Assembly (NCBI GenBank): GCA_019113825.1
Contig: DXGR01000075.1
Coordinates: 1 to 64,000, forward strand
DNA from: Candidatus Stackebrandtia excrementipullorum
Lineage (GTDB): Bacteria > Actinomycetota > Actinomycetes > Mycobacteriales > Micromonosporaceae
Length of the DNA stretch: 64,000 nt
Direction: 5' to 3'
The translations under genes were made by a program, and so were the position numbers. The notes under the pieces are model-generated. The model did no database searches, was not told the DNA's origin, and was given only the letters and a program-made list of their open reading frames with translations. Of this stretch, positions 17,801 through 25,054 are shown in pieces. Each line of letters starts with the position of its first letter. Position 1 is the first letter of the stretch.

Positions 17801-18859
17801 GGTGTGCATGTGATGGCGTCGGCGTCGAAGTGGGGCGAGTTCCGACCGGCGATCCGCGACCTGTTCGGTTCCAAACTGGAACTCAAGATTGCGGACGTGT
17901 TCGACTCTCACGCCAACCGGCGCGCGGCCGAGGCCGTCCCGGCAGGGCGTCCGGGACGCGGCATCACGGCCGAAGGGCTCCACAGTCTTTCGGCTTTGCC
18001 GCGAGCCGACGGGAAAGCCGATGCGACGAACGTTCCGGAGGGCATCGAGGCGCTGGTCACGAAGATCCGTGATTCCTGGAACGGGCCACAGGCGCCTGCG
18101 GTGCGTCTGCTGCCCGCCGAGTTGCCGTACGACGCGCTCAAGGCCGACGAGTACACCAACAAGTGGCACATTCCGATCGGTATCGCCGAATCAAACCTGA
18201 AACCGGTGTACCTGGAGCTCGACAACGACCCGCACTTCATGTACCTGTCGGACGTCGAGACCGGAAAGAGCAACTTTCTGCGGGTACTGATCAAGACCAT
18301 CGTGTCGCGGTGCACCTCCAAGGAAGCGCAGTTCGTCCTGTTCGACTATCGACGTTCTCTGCTCGGCGCGGTGCCTCCGAATTATTTGGTCAAGCACTGC
18401 TCGACCTCCGAGCAGTCCATGGAGATGGTCAAGGCGCTCATCGCCGCGGCGAAGAGCCGTGCCGCCCCCGACGACGTCACGCCGCAGCAGCTGCGCGATC
18501 GTTCGTGGTGGAGCGGACCGGAGATGTTCGCGATCATCGACGACTTCGACCTTGTTTCGTCGGGCTTCCAAAACCCGTTGCAGCCGTTGATGGAAGTGGT
18601 GCCGCAGGGACGTGACACGGGTCTGCACGTGATCATTACCCGCCGTACCGGTGGTGCGGGTCGTGACCTCTACGGTCAGGTCCTCGGCCGAATGAAGGAC
18701 CTCGCCACACCCGGTTTCCAGGGTTCGGGTCCCAGGGCCGAAGGAAAACTGCTCGGTGACATCAAGGCGTCGAAGATGCCTCCCGGCCGCGGCTGGCTTG
18801 TGGACCGTCGCCACGGAAACCGCAAGATCCAGGTCGCCTGGACACCACCGGAGATTTAG
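14864..18859 (+). CDS. eccC: ESX secretion ATPase EccC, single-chain FtsK/SpoIIIE type
   Basis: The 1331-residue motor recognises Esx substrates and drives secretion. It begins MGLVMVKKRPRRPAPELP, the usual EccC N terminus, then two membrane helices (about 45-95), followed by three ATPase domains. Walker A motifs are GATGSGKS (about 489), GGAQSGKS (about 843) and the weaker SDVETGKS (about 1131). Walker B-type strands are LLIICDEFSELL, IFLIVDGWQ and MFAIIDDFD. The two halves that are separate proteins in ESX-1 are fused here. I chose the ATG at 14864 over an upstream in-frame start because the N terminus then fits the family and GAGG lies ten bases ahead. The first helix contains six Met in a row from an ATG repeat. 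Confidence 0.96.
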   Translation: MGLVMVKKRPRRPAPELPDGDLQVEAPPELPQPGGKNWQQLLMVLPMLAGGGAMMMMMMSSGGAASGMGMMRGVSGGLFALSMLGMVFMNMSQGKGPSKQEMLQLRRDFLRKLSQLRRQVHKTRRDQRRGLFYRHPDPDTLWSTATSARLWERRSGDGDFAVVRMGLGPQQLATPIRVPPSKPVEDLEPLCTAALRRFLNTNAVVNDLPVAMDLRGFSKMYFRGDTEKSRGLVRAMVAQISTWHSPDELLVAVCASQENMRHWDWMKWLPHVLHPENTDALGQIRLMGNSLRELEERFGDLLSGRPRFNPASSPWDGHHVIVIMDGGNTQGADHLATEGGVEGVTILDLSTPPPRQLEPGLLLLQHQDNGMLRMGTVDAIDDIRKPDSLTLEEAEALSRRLSPLRQTFSAGGSSSADDESAFEGNLSFTDLLDIGDPYDYNPDRAWAPRPNRDRLRVPLGVGPDGLPVDLDIKESAQDGMGPHGLMIGATGSGKSEALRTLVLALAAVHSPETLNFVLVDFKGGATFTRLDKLPHTSAVITNLSDELVLVDRMKDAIEGETLRRQELLRSAGKFASLREYEKARAAGAPIAPMPSLLIICDEFSELLAAKPDFIDMFVQIGRVGRSLGVHLLLASQRLEEGKLRGLDTHLSYRIGLRTFSAIESRAVLGVSDAYELPRAPGHGYLRFGTEPLIRFRASYVSGVYQRSAAEKAIAAAGGPQVREFTASFVAPPPKPKKEEKPKEVLEDDDEKVGDSLMDILVAKMEGKGTPAHKVWLDPLDTPPTLDELLPLATTSERGFGTGRPEQQGSLSVPVALIDKPFEQRRDVQWIDMAAAAGHVAVAGGAQSGKSTMLRTVMTSLALTHTPKEAQFYCLDFGGGGMSLMKDLPHVGGVYQRLDSDEVRRTAAEVFNALEAREQRFAAKGIDSMPTYRKMRADGRVTDDPFGDIFLIVDGWQTLRQEFEDVEQIITQIAQRGLSYGVHVMASASKWGEFRPAIRDLFGSKLELKIADVFDSHANRRAAEAVPAGRPGRGITAEGLHSLSALPRADGKADATNVPEGIEALVTKIRDSWNGPQAPAVRLLPAELPYDALKADEYTNKWHIPIGIAESNLKPVYLELDNDPHFMYLSDVETGKSNFLRVLIKTIVSRCTSKEAQFVLFDYRRSLLGAVPPNYLVKHCSTSEQSMEMVKALIAAAKSRAAPDDVTPQQLRDRSWWSGPEMFAIIDDFDLVSSGFQNPLQPLMEVVPQGRDTGLHVIITRRTGGAGRDLYGQVLGRMKDLATPGFQGSGPRAEGKLLGDIKASKMPPGRGWLVDRRHGNRKIQVAWTPPEI

Positions 18860-18864
18860 CGTGG

Positions 18865-18894
18865 ACGGGGGTGCCGAGCTATCGGCGCCCCCGT
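18865..18894 (+). terminator. Hairpin after eccC
   Basis: ACGGGGGTGCCG pairs with CGGCGCCCCCGT (one G-U pair) around a 6-nt loop, six bases after the eccC stop. It may end or attenuate transcription into the YbaB-like genes, or protect the eccC mRNA 3' end. Confidence 0.55.
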
Positions 18895-18931
18895 CGCCGG
18901 ATCCGATTCCACTCTTTGGAGGACCAACAAC

Positions 18932-19210
18932 GTGCCAGCGGCGTTCGATTCACCGGCTACTGCTCGATTGGGGCGCAGAACCCCGTCACCGCCGCCCGAA
19001 CCGGGACGCGCCGAAGGGGACTGTGGTACGACCGTGGCCGTCGATCACACCGGCGAGCTGCTGGAACTGCGCTTGTCCGAGACGGTGGTCTCGCGGGGAA
19101 GCGACAAGGTGACCGCGGAGGTGTTGGCCCTATACGATCAGGCGTTCCAACGTGCGCAGTCCAACGCGGTACCCGCTCCAAAACCCGGAGAGCTACCCCG
19201 ACGCCGTTGA
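18932..19210 (+). CDS. Short YbaB/EbfC-like protein
   Basis: The 92-residue protein starts with GTG, eight bases after GGAGGA. The first 30 residues are Pro/Arg rich; the rest (TTVAVDHTGELLELRLSE, then a helix to AQSNAVPAPKPG) resembles the C-terminal half of the YbaB/EbfC fold, which dimerises and binds DNA in other bacteria. The N-terminal helix of the full fold seems to be missing. YbaB-type proteins also sit in ESX loci (EspL in ESX-1), so an accessory or chaperone role in secretion is a reasonable inference. It lies 30 bases ahead of a full-length relative. Confidence 0.7.
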   Translation: MPAAFDSPATARLGRRTPSPPPEPGRAEGDCGTTVAVDHTGELLELRLSETVVSRGSDKVTAEVLALYDQAFQRAQSNAVPAPKPGELPRRR

Positions 19211-19240
19211 CCGACGAAGTCTCACCCGAGAGGTTGCCTC

Positions 19241-19528
19241 ATGGCCGATGCCGACCGGATCGCTGAACTCGACGAACAGATGACACGCCAAGCACGGCAG
19301 GCGGATGCACTGCAACGAAAGCTGGCGCTGTTGCGTTCGGTGGCGACCAGCCCGTGTGGTGAGGTGACGGTGGAGGTGGATTCCAACGGGGTGTTGCGAG
19401 GTTTGAGCTTGACACCCGAGGCGGTCGACGTCGGGGCCGAGAAACTGGCCGACAAGATCCGGACCACCAGTAGGGCCGCACAAGAGGAGTTGCCCCAGCG
19501 TCTTAAAGAAGCCGTCGGCGACCCCTGA
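19241..19528 (+). CDS. YbaB/EbfC-family protein
   Basis: This 95-residue protein has the complete family layout: an N-terminal helix (about 5-35), then two strands (GEVTVEVDSNGVLRGLSLTP) and a C-terminal helix (GAEKLADKIRTTSRAAQEEL). GAGAGG seven bases upstream supports the ATG. With the preceding gene it may form a heterodimer. Its position in the eccC operon suggests an ESX-linked rather than nucleoid role, but that is inference. Confidence 0.75.
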   Translation: MADADRIAELDEQMTRQARQADALQRKLALLRSVATSPCGEVTVEVDSNGVLRGLSLTPEAVDVGAEKLADKIRTTSRAAQEELPQRLKEAVGDP

Positions 19529-19606
19529 CGTGACGCTTTGGCGATATCGCCCGGTTGATCGGTAGTATTGCGAGTCCGCACCCCCAACCGTAGTTCGAGG
19601 TTTGTC

Positions 19607-19885
19607 ATGTCGGATTCCCGATTCAACGACGCCGTCTGGCACGAACCGGCACAGGGCTTTGACGACCGGGTGGATCTTCCCGAGGGTGATGACGACGAGT
19701 TCCTGGACGAGGACGCCGTCTGGTCACCGACGCAGAAGGCCCTTCCACCGGTCTTCGGCCGTTACGACAAGGAGTCGGGCGAGCGGCTCATGCATTACAG
19801 CGACGACGTCATCCAAAGCTCGGACAAGGACGACGAGTTCGACTGGAAGGACGCTGAGGGAACCTCGATCGACATCGGGTTCTGA
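19607..19885 (+). CDS. Small acidic hypothetical protein
   Basis: The 92-residue protein (from MSDSRFNDA) is very rich in Asp and Glu, with no hydrophobic segment or known motif. GAGG is eight bases ahead of the chosen ATG; an upstream in-frame start lacks a site. A -10-like TAGTAT at 19563 suggests its own promoter. It closes the plus-strand ESX set, so it may be an ESX accessory or substrate. I do not recognise the family. Confidence 0.65.
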   Translation: MSDSRFNDAVWHEPAQGFDDRVDLPEGDDDEFLDEDAVWSPTQKALPPVFGRYDKESGERLMHYSDDVIQSSDKDDEFDWKDAEGTSIDIGF

Positions 19886-20056
19886 CAGCCTCTCCGGCGA
19901 CGGTGTCTTACCGTCCGGTGTGTTCTTCGTGCGTACCCGGGTCTGTGCGCCGCGCGACTGTGACGCACGCCGATCCGATCACTTAAGAGGGCGCCGAGGC
20001 GTCACGGCTGACGTAGGCTCGGCGCACACCCACGACCAATGGAGTTTTCGCCGACC

Positions 20057-21334
20057 ATGCCTCGTTTCGACCGTCGACACACCGATGATCTGATCACTTA
20101 TGTGACCAAGGCGACGTCGCCTTACCACGCCGTTACCGAGGCTGCCGGAATGTTGGCGGCAGCGGGGTTCGAGCAGGTCTTCGAAACCGAAGAATGGAGT
20201 TACGAACCCGGAGGGCGGTACATGATCCGGGCGGGTGCGTTGATCGCCTGGTACGTGCCGCCGTCGGCGACTCCCTCGACGGGCTTCCGGGTTTTCGGAG
20301 CGCACACCGATTCACCGACGTTGAAGGTGAAGCCTCGCCCGGACACCGGTTCGGTGGGGTGGCGTCAGGTCGGTGTCGAGATCTATGGCGGTGTCCCCCG
20401 TGACACCTGGTTGGACCGGGACCTGGGGCTGTCGGGTCGTCTGGTGACCCGAGACGGCACGCCGCACCTGGTGCAGATCAACCGGCCCCTGCTTCGAGTG
20501 CCGCGGGTGGCGATACACCTGGACCGCGGCGTCAATGACGGACAGGTTCTGGACGCACAGAACCACATGGCACCGGTGTGGGGGCTCGGAGAGCCCGACG
20601 AGGGTGATCTGATCAGGACGGTCGCTCCTGCGGCGGGCCTGGAACCGGAGGACGTGATCGGCTGGGACCTCGTGGTGCATGATGTCCAGCCGCCGGCCTA
20701 CCTGGGCAAGGACAATGAGCTTCTCGCGTGTCCGCGCCTTGACAATCTTGTCTCGGTGCACGCCGGTGCCGCGGCATTGGCGTCGATCGCCGGAGAGGAC
20801 ATGAACCACATCCCGGTGTTGGCGGCGTTCGACCACGAGGAGACCGGCAGCGAGTCGTATACGGGGGCCGGTGGCCCGATCCTTGACACGGTCCTGCGTC
20901 GGGTGCTGGCGGGCCGTGGTGCGGGTGTGGAGGAGTCGGCACGTGCATTCGCCGACAGCGTCGTGATGTCGTCGGACACGACACACGCGGTGCACCCCAA
21001 CTACACCGATCGGCACGAGCCGGACCATCAACCGTATGCCGGAGGCGGCTTGACGTTGAAGGTGAACGTCAATCAGCGGTATGCGACCGAAGGTCTGGGC
21101 ACGGCGGTTTTCGTTGACGCATGTGAGCGTGCCGGTGTCCCGTGGCAGAGTTTCGTCAGTCACAACTCGATGCCGTGTGGAACAACCGTCGGGCCGATCA
21201 CGGCCGCGAAGATGGGCATGTTGACCGTCGACGTGGGGGTCGCGATTCTGTCGATGCACTCGTCGCGGGAATTGTGTGCGGCGGACGACCCGGCTCAGTT
21301 GGCGGGTGCGGCGGCGGCCTTCCTCACCGGCTGA
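20057..21334 (+). CDS. M18-family aminopeptidase (aspartyl aminopeptidase type)
   Basis: The roughly 425-residue di-zinc metallopeptidase removes N-terminal residues, preferably acidic ones in this family. Ligand and catalytic motifs are visible: FGAHTDSPTLKVKPRP (His), ACPRLDNLVS (bridging Asp), AAFDHEETGSES (Glu pair), SSDTTHAVHPNY (Asp) and HNSMPCGTTVGPI (His). The start is either 20039 or 20057; the latter gives a family-like N terminus and has GGAG about 12 bases ahead. A -10-like TAGGCT lies at 20014-20019. It is probably cytoplasmic and involved in peptide turnover. Confidence 0.92.
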   Translation: MPRFDRRHTDDLITYVTKATSPYHAVTEAAGMLAAAGFEQVFETEEWSYEPGGRYMIRAGALIAWYVPPSATPSTGFRVFGAHTDSPTLKVKPRPDTGSVGWRQVGVEIYGGVPRDTWLDRDLGLSGRLVTRDGTPHLVQINRPLLRVPRVAIHLDRGVNDGQVLDAQNHMAPVWGLGEPDEGDLIRTVAPAAGLEPEDVIGWDLVVHDVQPPAYLGKDNELLACPRLDNLVSVHAGAAALASIAGEDMNHIPVLAAFDHEETGSESYTGAGGPILDTVLRRVLAGRGAGVEESARAFADSVVMSSDTTHAVHPNYTDRHEPDHQPYAGGGLTLKVNVNQRYATEGLGTAVFVDACERAGVPWQSFVSHNSMPCGTTVGPITAAKMGMLTVDVGVAILSMHSSRELCAADDPAQLAGAAAAFLTG

Positions 21335-21369
21335 GGTGTGGCCGTGGGGCGCGTGCGAGGATTCAGGAC

Positions 21370-21798
21370 ATGGCGCAGTTCCTCCTCGTGGTGTTGGTCG
21401 TGGCACTGGCCTGCGGTATCGCCTTCGCGATCGTGGTGCTGGTGACCGGAGAGGATCCGGGACTGACCCCGGTCGGAAACGACGGCATACCTCTGGACCT
21501 CCCCGGTGATCGACCGCTGTCCGAGGCCGATGTGTTGGCGACGCGATTCGACACCGGCCTGCGCGGCTACCGCACCACGCAGGTCGATGAGGCGGTGTCG
21601 CGGTTGGCCTATGACGTCGGTTTCAAGGACGAACTGATCAAGGTGTTGGCCGGTGAGGTCAGTGCGTTGCGTGCCGGTCGTACCGAGGAAGCCGATTCGT
21701 TGCGGGAGGTGCGGCGGAAGGCACTGGGGGAGTTGGGCGACGACACCGCGGCGATGGACCCCGACGCCCAGCGGAAACGAGATGACGATGAATCCTGA
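21370..21798 (+). CDS. DivIVA-domain membrane protein
   Basis: The 142-residue protein has one N-terminal transmembrane helix (about 3-25) and a DivIVA-type motif (LSEADVLATRFDTGLRGYRTTQVDEAVSRLAYDV), then a charged helix. This resembles the small DivIVA-like protein encoded beside tag in mycobacteria (Rv1209 as I recall). DivIVA-type motifs sense curved or polar membrane and recruit envelope-growth factors. The stop overlaps tag by 17 bases, so the two are coupled. Confidence 0.85.
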   Translation: MAQFLLVVLVVALACGIAFAIVVLVTGEDPGLTPVGNDGIPLDLPGDRPLSEADVLATRFDTGLRGYRTTQVDEAVSRLAYDVGFKDELIKVLAGEVSALRAGRTEEADSLREVRRKALGELGDDTAAMDPDAQRKRDDDES

Positions 21799-22384
21799 TC
21801 TGGTGACCGGTGAGGACGGTCTGGCCAGGTGCGCATGGGGAGCCGAACCCGACGTCTATCGTCGTTATCACGACACCGAATGGGGGCGACGGGTTACCGG
21901 GGACGATGCGCTGTTCGAGCGTTTGAGCTTGGAGGCCTTCCAGTCGGGTTTGTCGTGGTTGACGATTCTGCGTAAGCGGGAATCATTTCGTGCCGCCTTC
22001 GCCGGTTTCGACATCGCGGCTGTCGCGGCGTTCGACGAGTCCGACGTGTCGCGTCTTCTGGGAGACGCCGGCATCGTCCGTAACCGCGCAAAGATCCTCG
22101 CCACGATCCACAACGCCGGTGTGGCGGTCGACATGTCACCGTCCCTCTCGGACTTTTTGTGGTCGTTTGAACCGCCGTCTCGTCGGACGCGTCCGACGGA
22201 CTTTTCCGGTGTGCCCCCGATCTCGCCGGAATCCACCGCCATGGCGAAACTTTTGAAGAAGCGTGGGTTTCGGTTTGTCGGACCGACGACGGCTTACGCC
22301 CTTATGCAGGCCACCGGCATGGTGGACGATCACCTCGCGGGTTGCCATGTGGCGCCGCATAACCGGGAAGGTACATCGCTATGA
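21782..22384 (+). CDS. tag: DNA-3-methyladenine glycosylase I
   Basis: This base-excision enzyme removes 3-methyladenine from DNA. The 200-residue protein has the Tag signature at the N terminus (RCAWGAEPDVYRRYHDTEWG), FERLSLEAFQSGLSWLTILRKR, and the zinc-binding type C terminus (FVGPTTAYALMQATGMVDDH then GCHVAPHN), with Cys and His present. It begins within the end of the DivIVA-like gene and ends overlapping the next gene by four bases, so three genes form one unit. Confidence 0.95.
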   Translation: MTMNPDLVTGEDGLARCAWGAEPDVYRRYHDTEWGRRVTGDDALFERLSLEAFQSGLSWLTILRKRESFRAAFAGFDIAAVAAFDESDVSRLLGDAGIVRNRAKILATIHNAGVAVDMSPSLSDFLWSFEPPSRRTRPTDFSGVPPISPESTAMAKLLKKRGFRFVGPTTAYALMQATGMVDDHLAGCHVAPHNREGTSL

Positions 22385-22599
22385 GCGACACGGTGACGCC
22401 TCGACAGTGGATGGTCACGTTGTCCATGCCGATCGAGGCGGCGGAGCAGACCGCCGCCGCGGCCGACTTCTGGGAGTACATCCGTGCGTTGGGACCCGAC
22501 GAGTTGCCGGTGTTCATATCTCCGTCCGGAGACGAGTTGTCCATGCAGGCGTATGTCGCCGGCGAGGTGACAGATTTGGACCCGGAAGAGGAGGACTAG
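22381..22599 (+). CDS. Small conserved-looking hypothetical protein
   Basis: The 72-residue acidic protein (QWMVTLSMPIEAAEQTAAAADFWEYI) overlaps the tag stop by four bases (ATGA), strong evidence that it is translated. It has no signal peptide or membrane segment. Its last stop codon abuts that of the convergent enoyl-CoA hydratase gene. Function unknown. Confidence 0.7.
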   Translation: MSDTVTPRQWMVTLSMPIEAAEQTAAAADFWEYIRALGPDELPVFISPSGDELSMQAYVAGEVTDLDPEEED

Positions 22600-23382
22600 T
22601 CACCTTCCCTTGAAGACCGGGGGACGTTTGTTGACGAACGCGTCGACGGCGGCCACATGGTCTTCGGTGTACCCGCAGGCTGCCTGGGCGCGTGCCTCGG
22701 CCTCCAACGCCTCGGTGAAGCCGCCCTCCTGCCGTAGCTGCTGCTTGATCTGAGCAAAGCAGATGGTGGGACCGTTGGCGAGCGTCGTGGCAAGCTCCGT
22801 TGCCCGAGGTAGGACGTCCTCGTCGTCGTCGGTCAAGTGCGTGAGCAGTCCGAGGGCGTGGGCGCGGTCGGCGTCGACCCGTTCGTTCAGCATCAGCATC
22901 CGGGCGGCGATGGACGGCCCGACCAGGCGGGGCAGCGTGTGACTTGCACCGGTGTCGGCGGCCAGGCCGATTCCGGCGAACGCCATGGTGAACGCGGTCG
23001 AGGGGCCACCGATGCGGAAGTCGGCGAGGAAGGCCAGCGACGCGCCGGCTCCGGCGGCGGCGCCTCGCACGGCGGCGACAACCGGCTTGGGCATCTCGTA
23101 CAGGGCCGAGGCCACGGGGTTGAAGTGCTTATGAACCGTTGCAAGGGGATCGTCGCCGGCGAGGTTTCCCACGTGTTCACGGAGGTCTTGACCGACGCAA
23201 AACGCACGATCGCCGCTACCTGTCAACAGGACGGCACGGCATTGTGGATCGGATGAGGCGGTGACGATCGCGTCCAGCAGTGCTTCCTTTGTGGATACAT
23301 CAAGTGCGTTGAGGGCCTTGGGGCGGTTGATCGTCACGGTGGTCAGGCCATCGGTTGTGGAAACCAGGACGGGATCGGTCAT
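22600..23382 (-). CDS. Enoyl-CoA hydratase/isomerase family protein (PaaG-like)
   Basis: The 260-residue crotonase-fold protein has oxyanion-hole segments in DRAFCVGQDLREH and AAVRGAAAGAGASLAFLADFRI. The Asp in the first segment and GLAADTGASHTLPRLVG resemble PaaG-type isomerases of phenylacetate catabolism more than simple hydratases. It follows a PaaX-type regulator gene by six bases, supporting a phenylacetyl-CoA or related aromatic acyl-CoA substrate. No other paa genes are in the window, so the pathway link is tentative. AGGTG precedes the ATG by six bases. Confidence 0.88.
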   Translation of the reverse strand: MTDPVLVSTTDGLTTVTINRPKALNALDVSTKEALLDAIVTASSDPQCRAVLLTGSGDRAFCVGQDLREHVGNLAGDDPLATVHKHFNPVASALYEMPKPVVAAVRGAAAGAGASLAFLADFRIGGPSTAFTMAFAGIGLAADTGASHTLPRLVGPSIAARMLMLNERVDADRAHALGLLTHLTDDDEDVLPRATELATTLANGPTICFAQIKQQLRQEGGFTEALEAEARAQAACGYTEDHVAAVDAFVNKRPPVFKGR

Positions 23383-23388
23383 GGTGAT

Positions 23389-24171
23389 TCACCTCAGATT
23401 CAAACAACGGTCGACAAAACGATCGGCTGCCGGACGCAGCCGTGCCGCCTGGGCGTCGAAGAACGCAGCGGCGGTGCTGCCGGCCCACTCCGGCGGACAC
23501 AGCGCGCCCGGCAGTTGTGGGTCGGAGAACAGAAAAACCCGAAACGCGTGAACAAGTTCACATCGGACAGTGTAGGCGAGTTCGTCGCCGGTGCCGGTAC
23601 CCACGAGGTTGACGACCGGTTCCATGGTCGCCACGAACTCCCGATATCGACGCGCCAACGCGTCCAAGTCCCAGGCGCGCCGGGTCAGCGCCAGCGTGTC
23701 GCCGTGATGGCGGGAGGTGAAACGGTCGAAGGACACCTCGGCCTCGACGAACACGTCCTCGAGCTCGGTGGAGTGCCACGGCGATATCCAGGTTCCGGGC
23801 GACAGCGGGCCGTAGCCGTGGAACCGGAGAGCGTCTCCCAGCCGAGCCCGTCGTGAACGCTCCGTCGGTGGGCGAAACATGACCAGATCTAGCGTGCCCT
23901 CCCATCGCGGGTCACGCGTGCGGTAGATGCGGGCCGCGGTTTCGTCGAGGCGCTGGCGTCCCTTGCGGGTCAGGGCGTACCCGCGTTGGCCGTGCAGGAC
24001 GGTCGCGGTGAGCCAGTTTTGCTTCACCATGCGGGACACGGCGGTCCGGACGGCCGGTGGGCTGATCCCCAGAGGGGTCAACAACGCCACCAGAGCGGCC
24101 ACGGGGGCTTCGCCGCCGCGTGCCCGAAGGTGGTCGCCGTAAAGATCGAACAGCGCCGAGCGGGCATGCAT
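23389..24171 (-). CDS. PaaX-family transcriptional regulator
   Basis: The 260-residue protein has an N-terminal winged-helix domain (SALFDLYGDHLRARGGEAPV, then ISPPAVRTAVSRMVKQNWL) and the longer C-terminal PaaX domain (GTWISPWHS, then a Cys/His-rich end). PaaX proteins repress phenylacetate genes and are released by phenylacetyl-CoA. It is the first gene of a two-gene operon with the enoyl-CoA hydratase and may autoregulate it. The start has only a weak upstream site. Confidence 0.88.
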   Translation of the reverse strand: MHARSALFDLYGDHLRARGGEAPVAALVALLTPLGISPPAVRTAVSRMVKQNWLTATVLHGQRGYALTRKGRQRLDETAARIYRTRDPRWEGTLDLVMFRPPTERSRRARLGDALRFHGYGPLSPGTWISPWHSTELEDVFVEAEVSFDRFTSRHHGDTLALTRRAWDLDALARRYREFVATMEPVVNLVGTGTGDELAYTVRCELVHAFRVFLFSDPQLPGALCPPEWAGSTAAAFFDAQAARLRPAADRFVDRCLNLR

Positions 24172-24548
24172 GAGTGGTCGGTTCCGTTTCCGGTCGTGGC
24201 GTTCGGTAGGTCACTCCGACGCCGATCTTCAGCGGTCACATCACGATGATCCGGCCGACGGTGCCCGGCGGTCGGTTGGCACCGATTCTCGCGTGACCCA
24301 TGGGCACTCCTCTGGTGAAACATGGCCGCCACCGCCGCTGCGCTGGAGGTGTTTGCAAGCAGCGAGTGTGACAGAATTCCGCCTCAATCTCAAGGAAGCG
24401 TCACATTGCGGCCGGGCCGGTTTGGAATTCGGCGGGCTCATCAGGGAAGATTGTTCGTCGAGCGTTTCGGCACAGGGTTGAAACGACTGACATAATGTCC
24501 CACCCATGAGCGCCGCATACCGCGGCAAAAATCGAGGGGAGTCAACAC
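24172..24548. other. Divergent intergenic region paaX / DUF3117
   Basis: These 377 bases separate two divergent genes. A -10-like TAATGT at about 24493 precedes the DUF3117 gene. I found no palindrome strong enough to propose as a PaaX site and no further gene. Confidence 0.4.
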
Positions 24549-24716
24549 ATGGCGGCCATGAAACCGCGGACAGGCGACGGTCCGTTGGAGGTCACCAAGG
24601 AGGGCCGCGGCATCGTCATGCGGGTCCCGCTCGAAGGCGGCGGCCGACTCGTGGTCGAAATGACCCAGGAAGAAGTCGACACTCTGTCCGAAGAGCTGCG
24701 GAACCTTAACGCTTGA
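24549..24716 (+). CDS. DUF3117 small protein
   Basis: This 55-residue ORF (MAAMKPRTGDGPLEVTKEGR, then GIVMRVPLEGGGRLVVEMT, ending ELRNLNA) is a near-perfect match to the DUF3117 family, tiny proteins found throughout Actinobacteria (Rv1211 in M. tuberculosis as I recall). GGGGAG eight bases upstream confirms the start. It has a predicted all-beta core and a short C-terminal helix; its function is unknown. A strong hairpin about 95 bases downstream probably ends its transcript. Confidence 0.95.
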   Translation: MAAMKPRTGDGPLEVTKEGRGIVMRVPLEGGGRLVVEMTQEEVDTLSEELRNLNA

Positions 24717-25054
24717 GATGGAGTCGCTTGATCGGTTCAACGACTCAATACCCCGCTAACGACGCCTGTGTCACCCGTCATGGCACGGCACAGGGGTCAC
24801 ATGGAACCAACGGCTCCGGTAACAGGGAGGTCTTGTTGCCGGAGCCGTGGTCCGTCCGCCGGTCACCGGAACCGCTCCTGTGACTGGCGCGGCGCCGTTA
24901 GCATCGGCTGTGCAACCGTTTCATCGAGCAAGGCCGGGCGGATCCGTGCCGTACCGGTGCATCCGCCGGGAACTTTAGGCAATACGGTCCGACATACGAT
25001 GATCGGCGTTCACATGTTCGACGACCTGTCACATGGCGCAGGAAGGACCGCGTA
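24717..25054. other. Intergenic region DUF3117 / htrA
   Basis: This 338-base stretch holds the hairpin at 24810-24848 and the presumed promoter region of the protease gene, without a clear -10/-35 pair. No gene was recognised. Confidence 0.4.
24810..24848 (+). terminator. Terminator hairpin after DUF3117
   Basis: ACGGCTCCGG and CCGGAGCCGT form a perfect 10-bp stem with a 19-nt loop, 93 bases past the DUF3117 stop. Confidence 0.6.

Noticed and set aside
16589-18169. Long open frame opposite eccC
   Set aside because: Shadow of eccC with no motif or ribosome-binding site.
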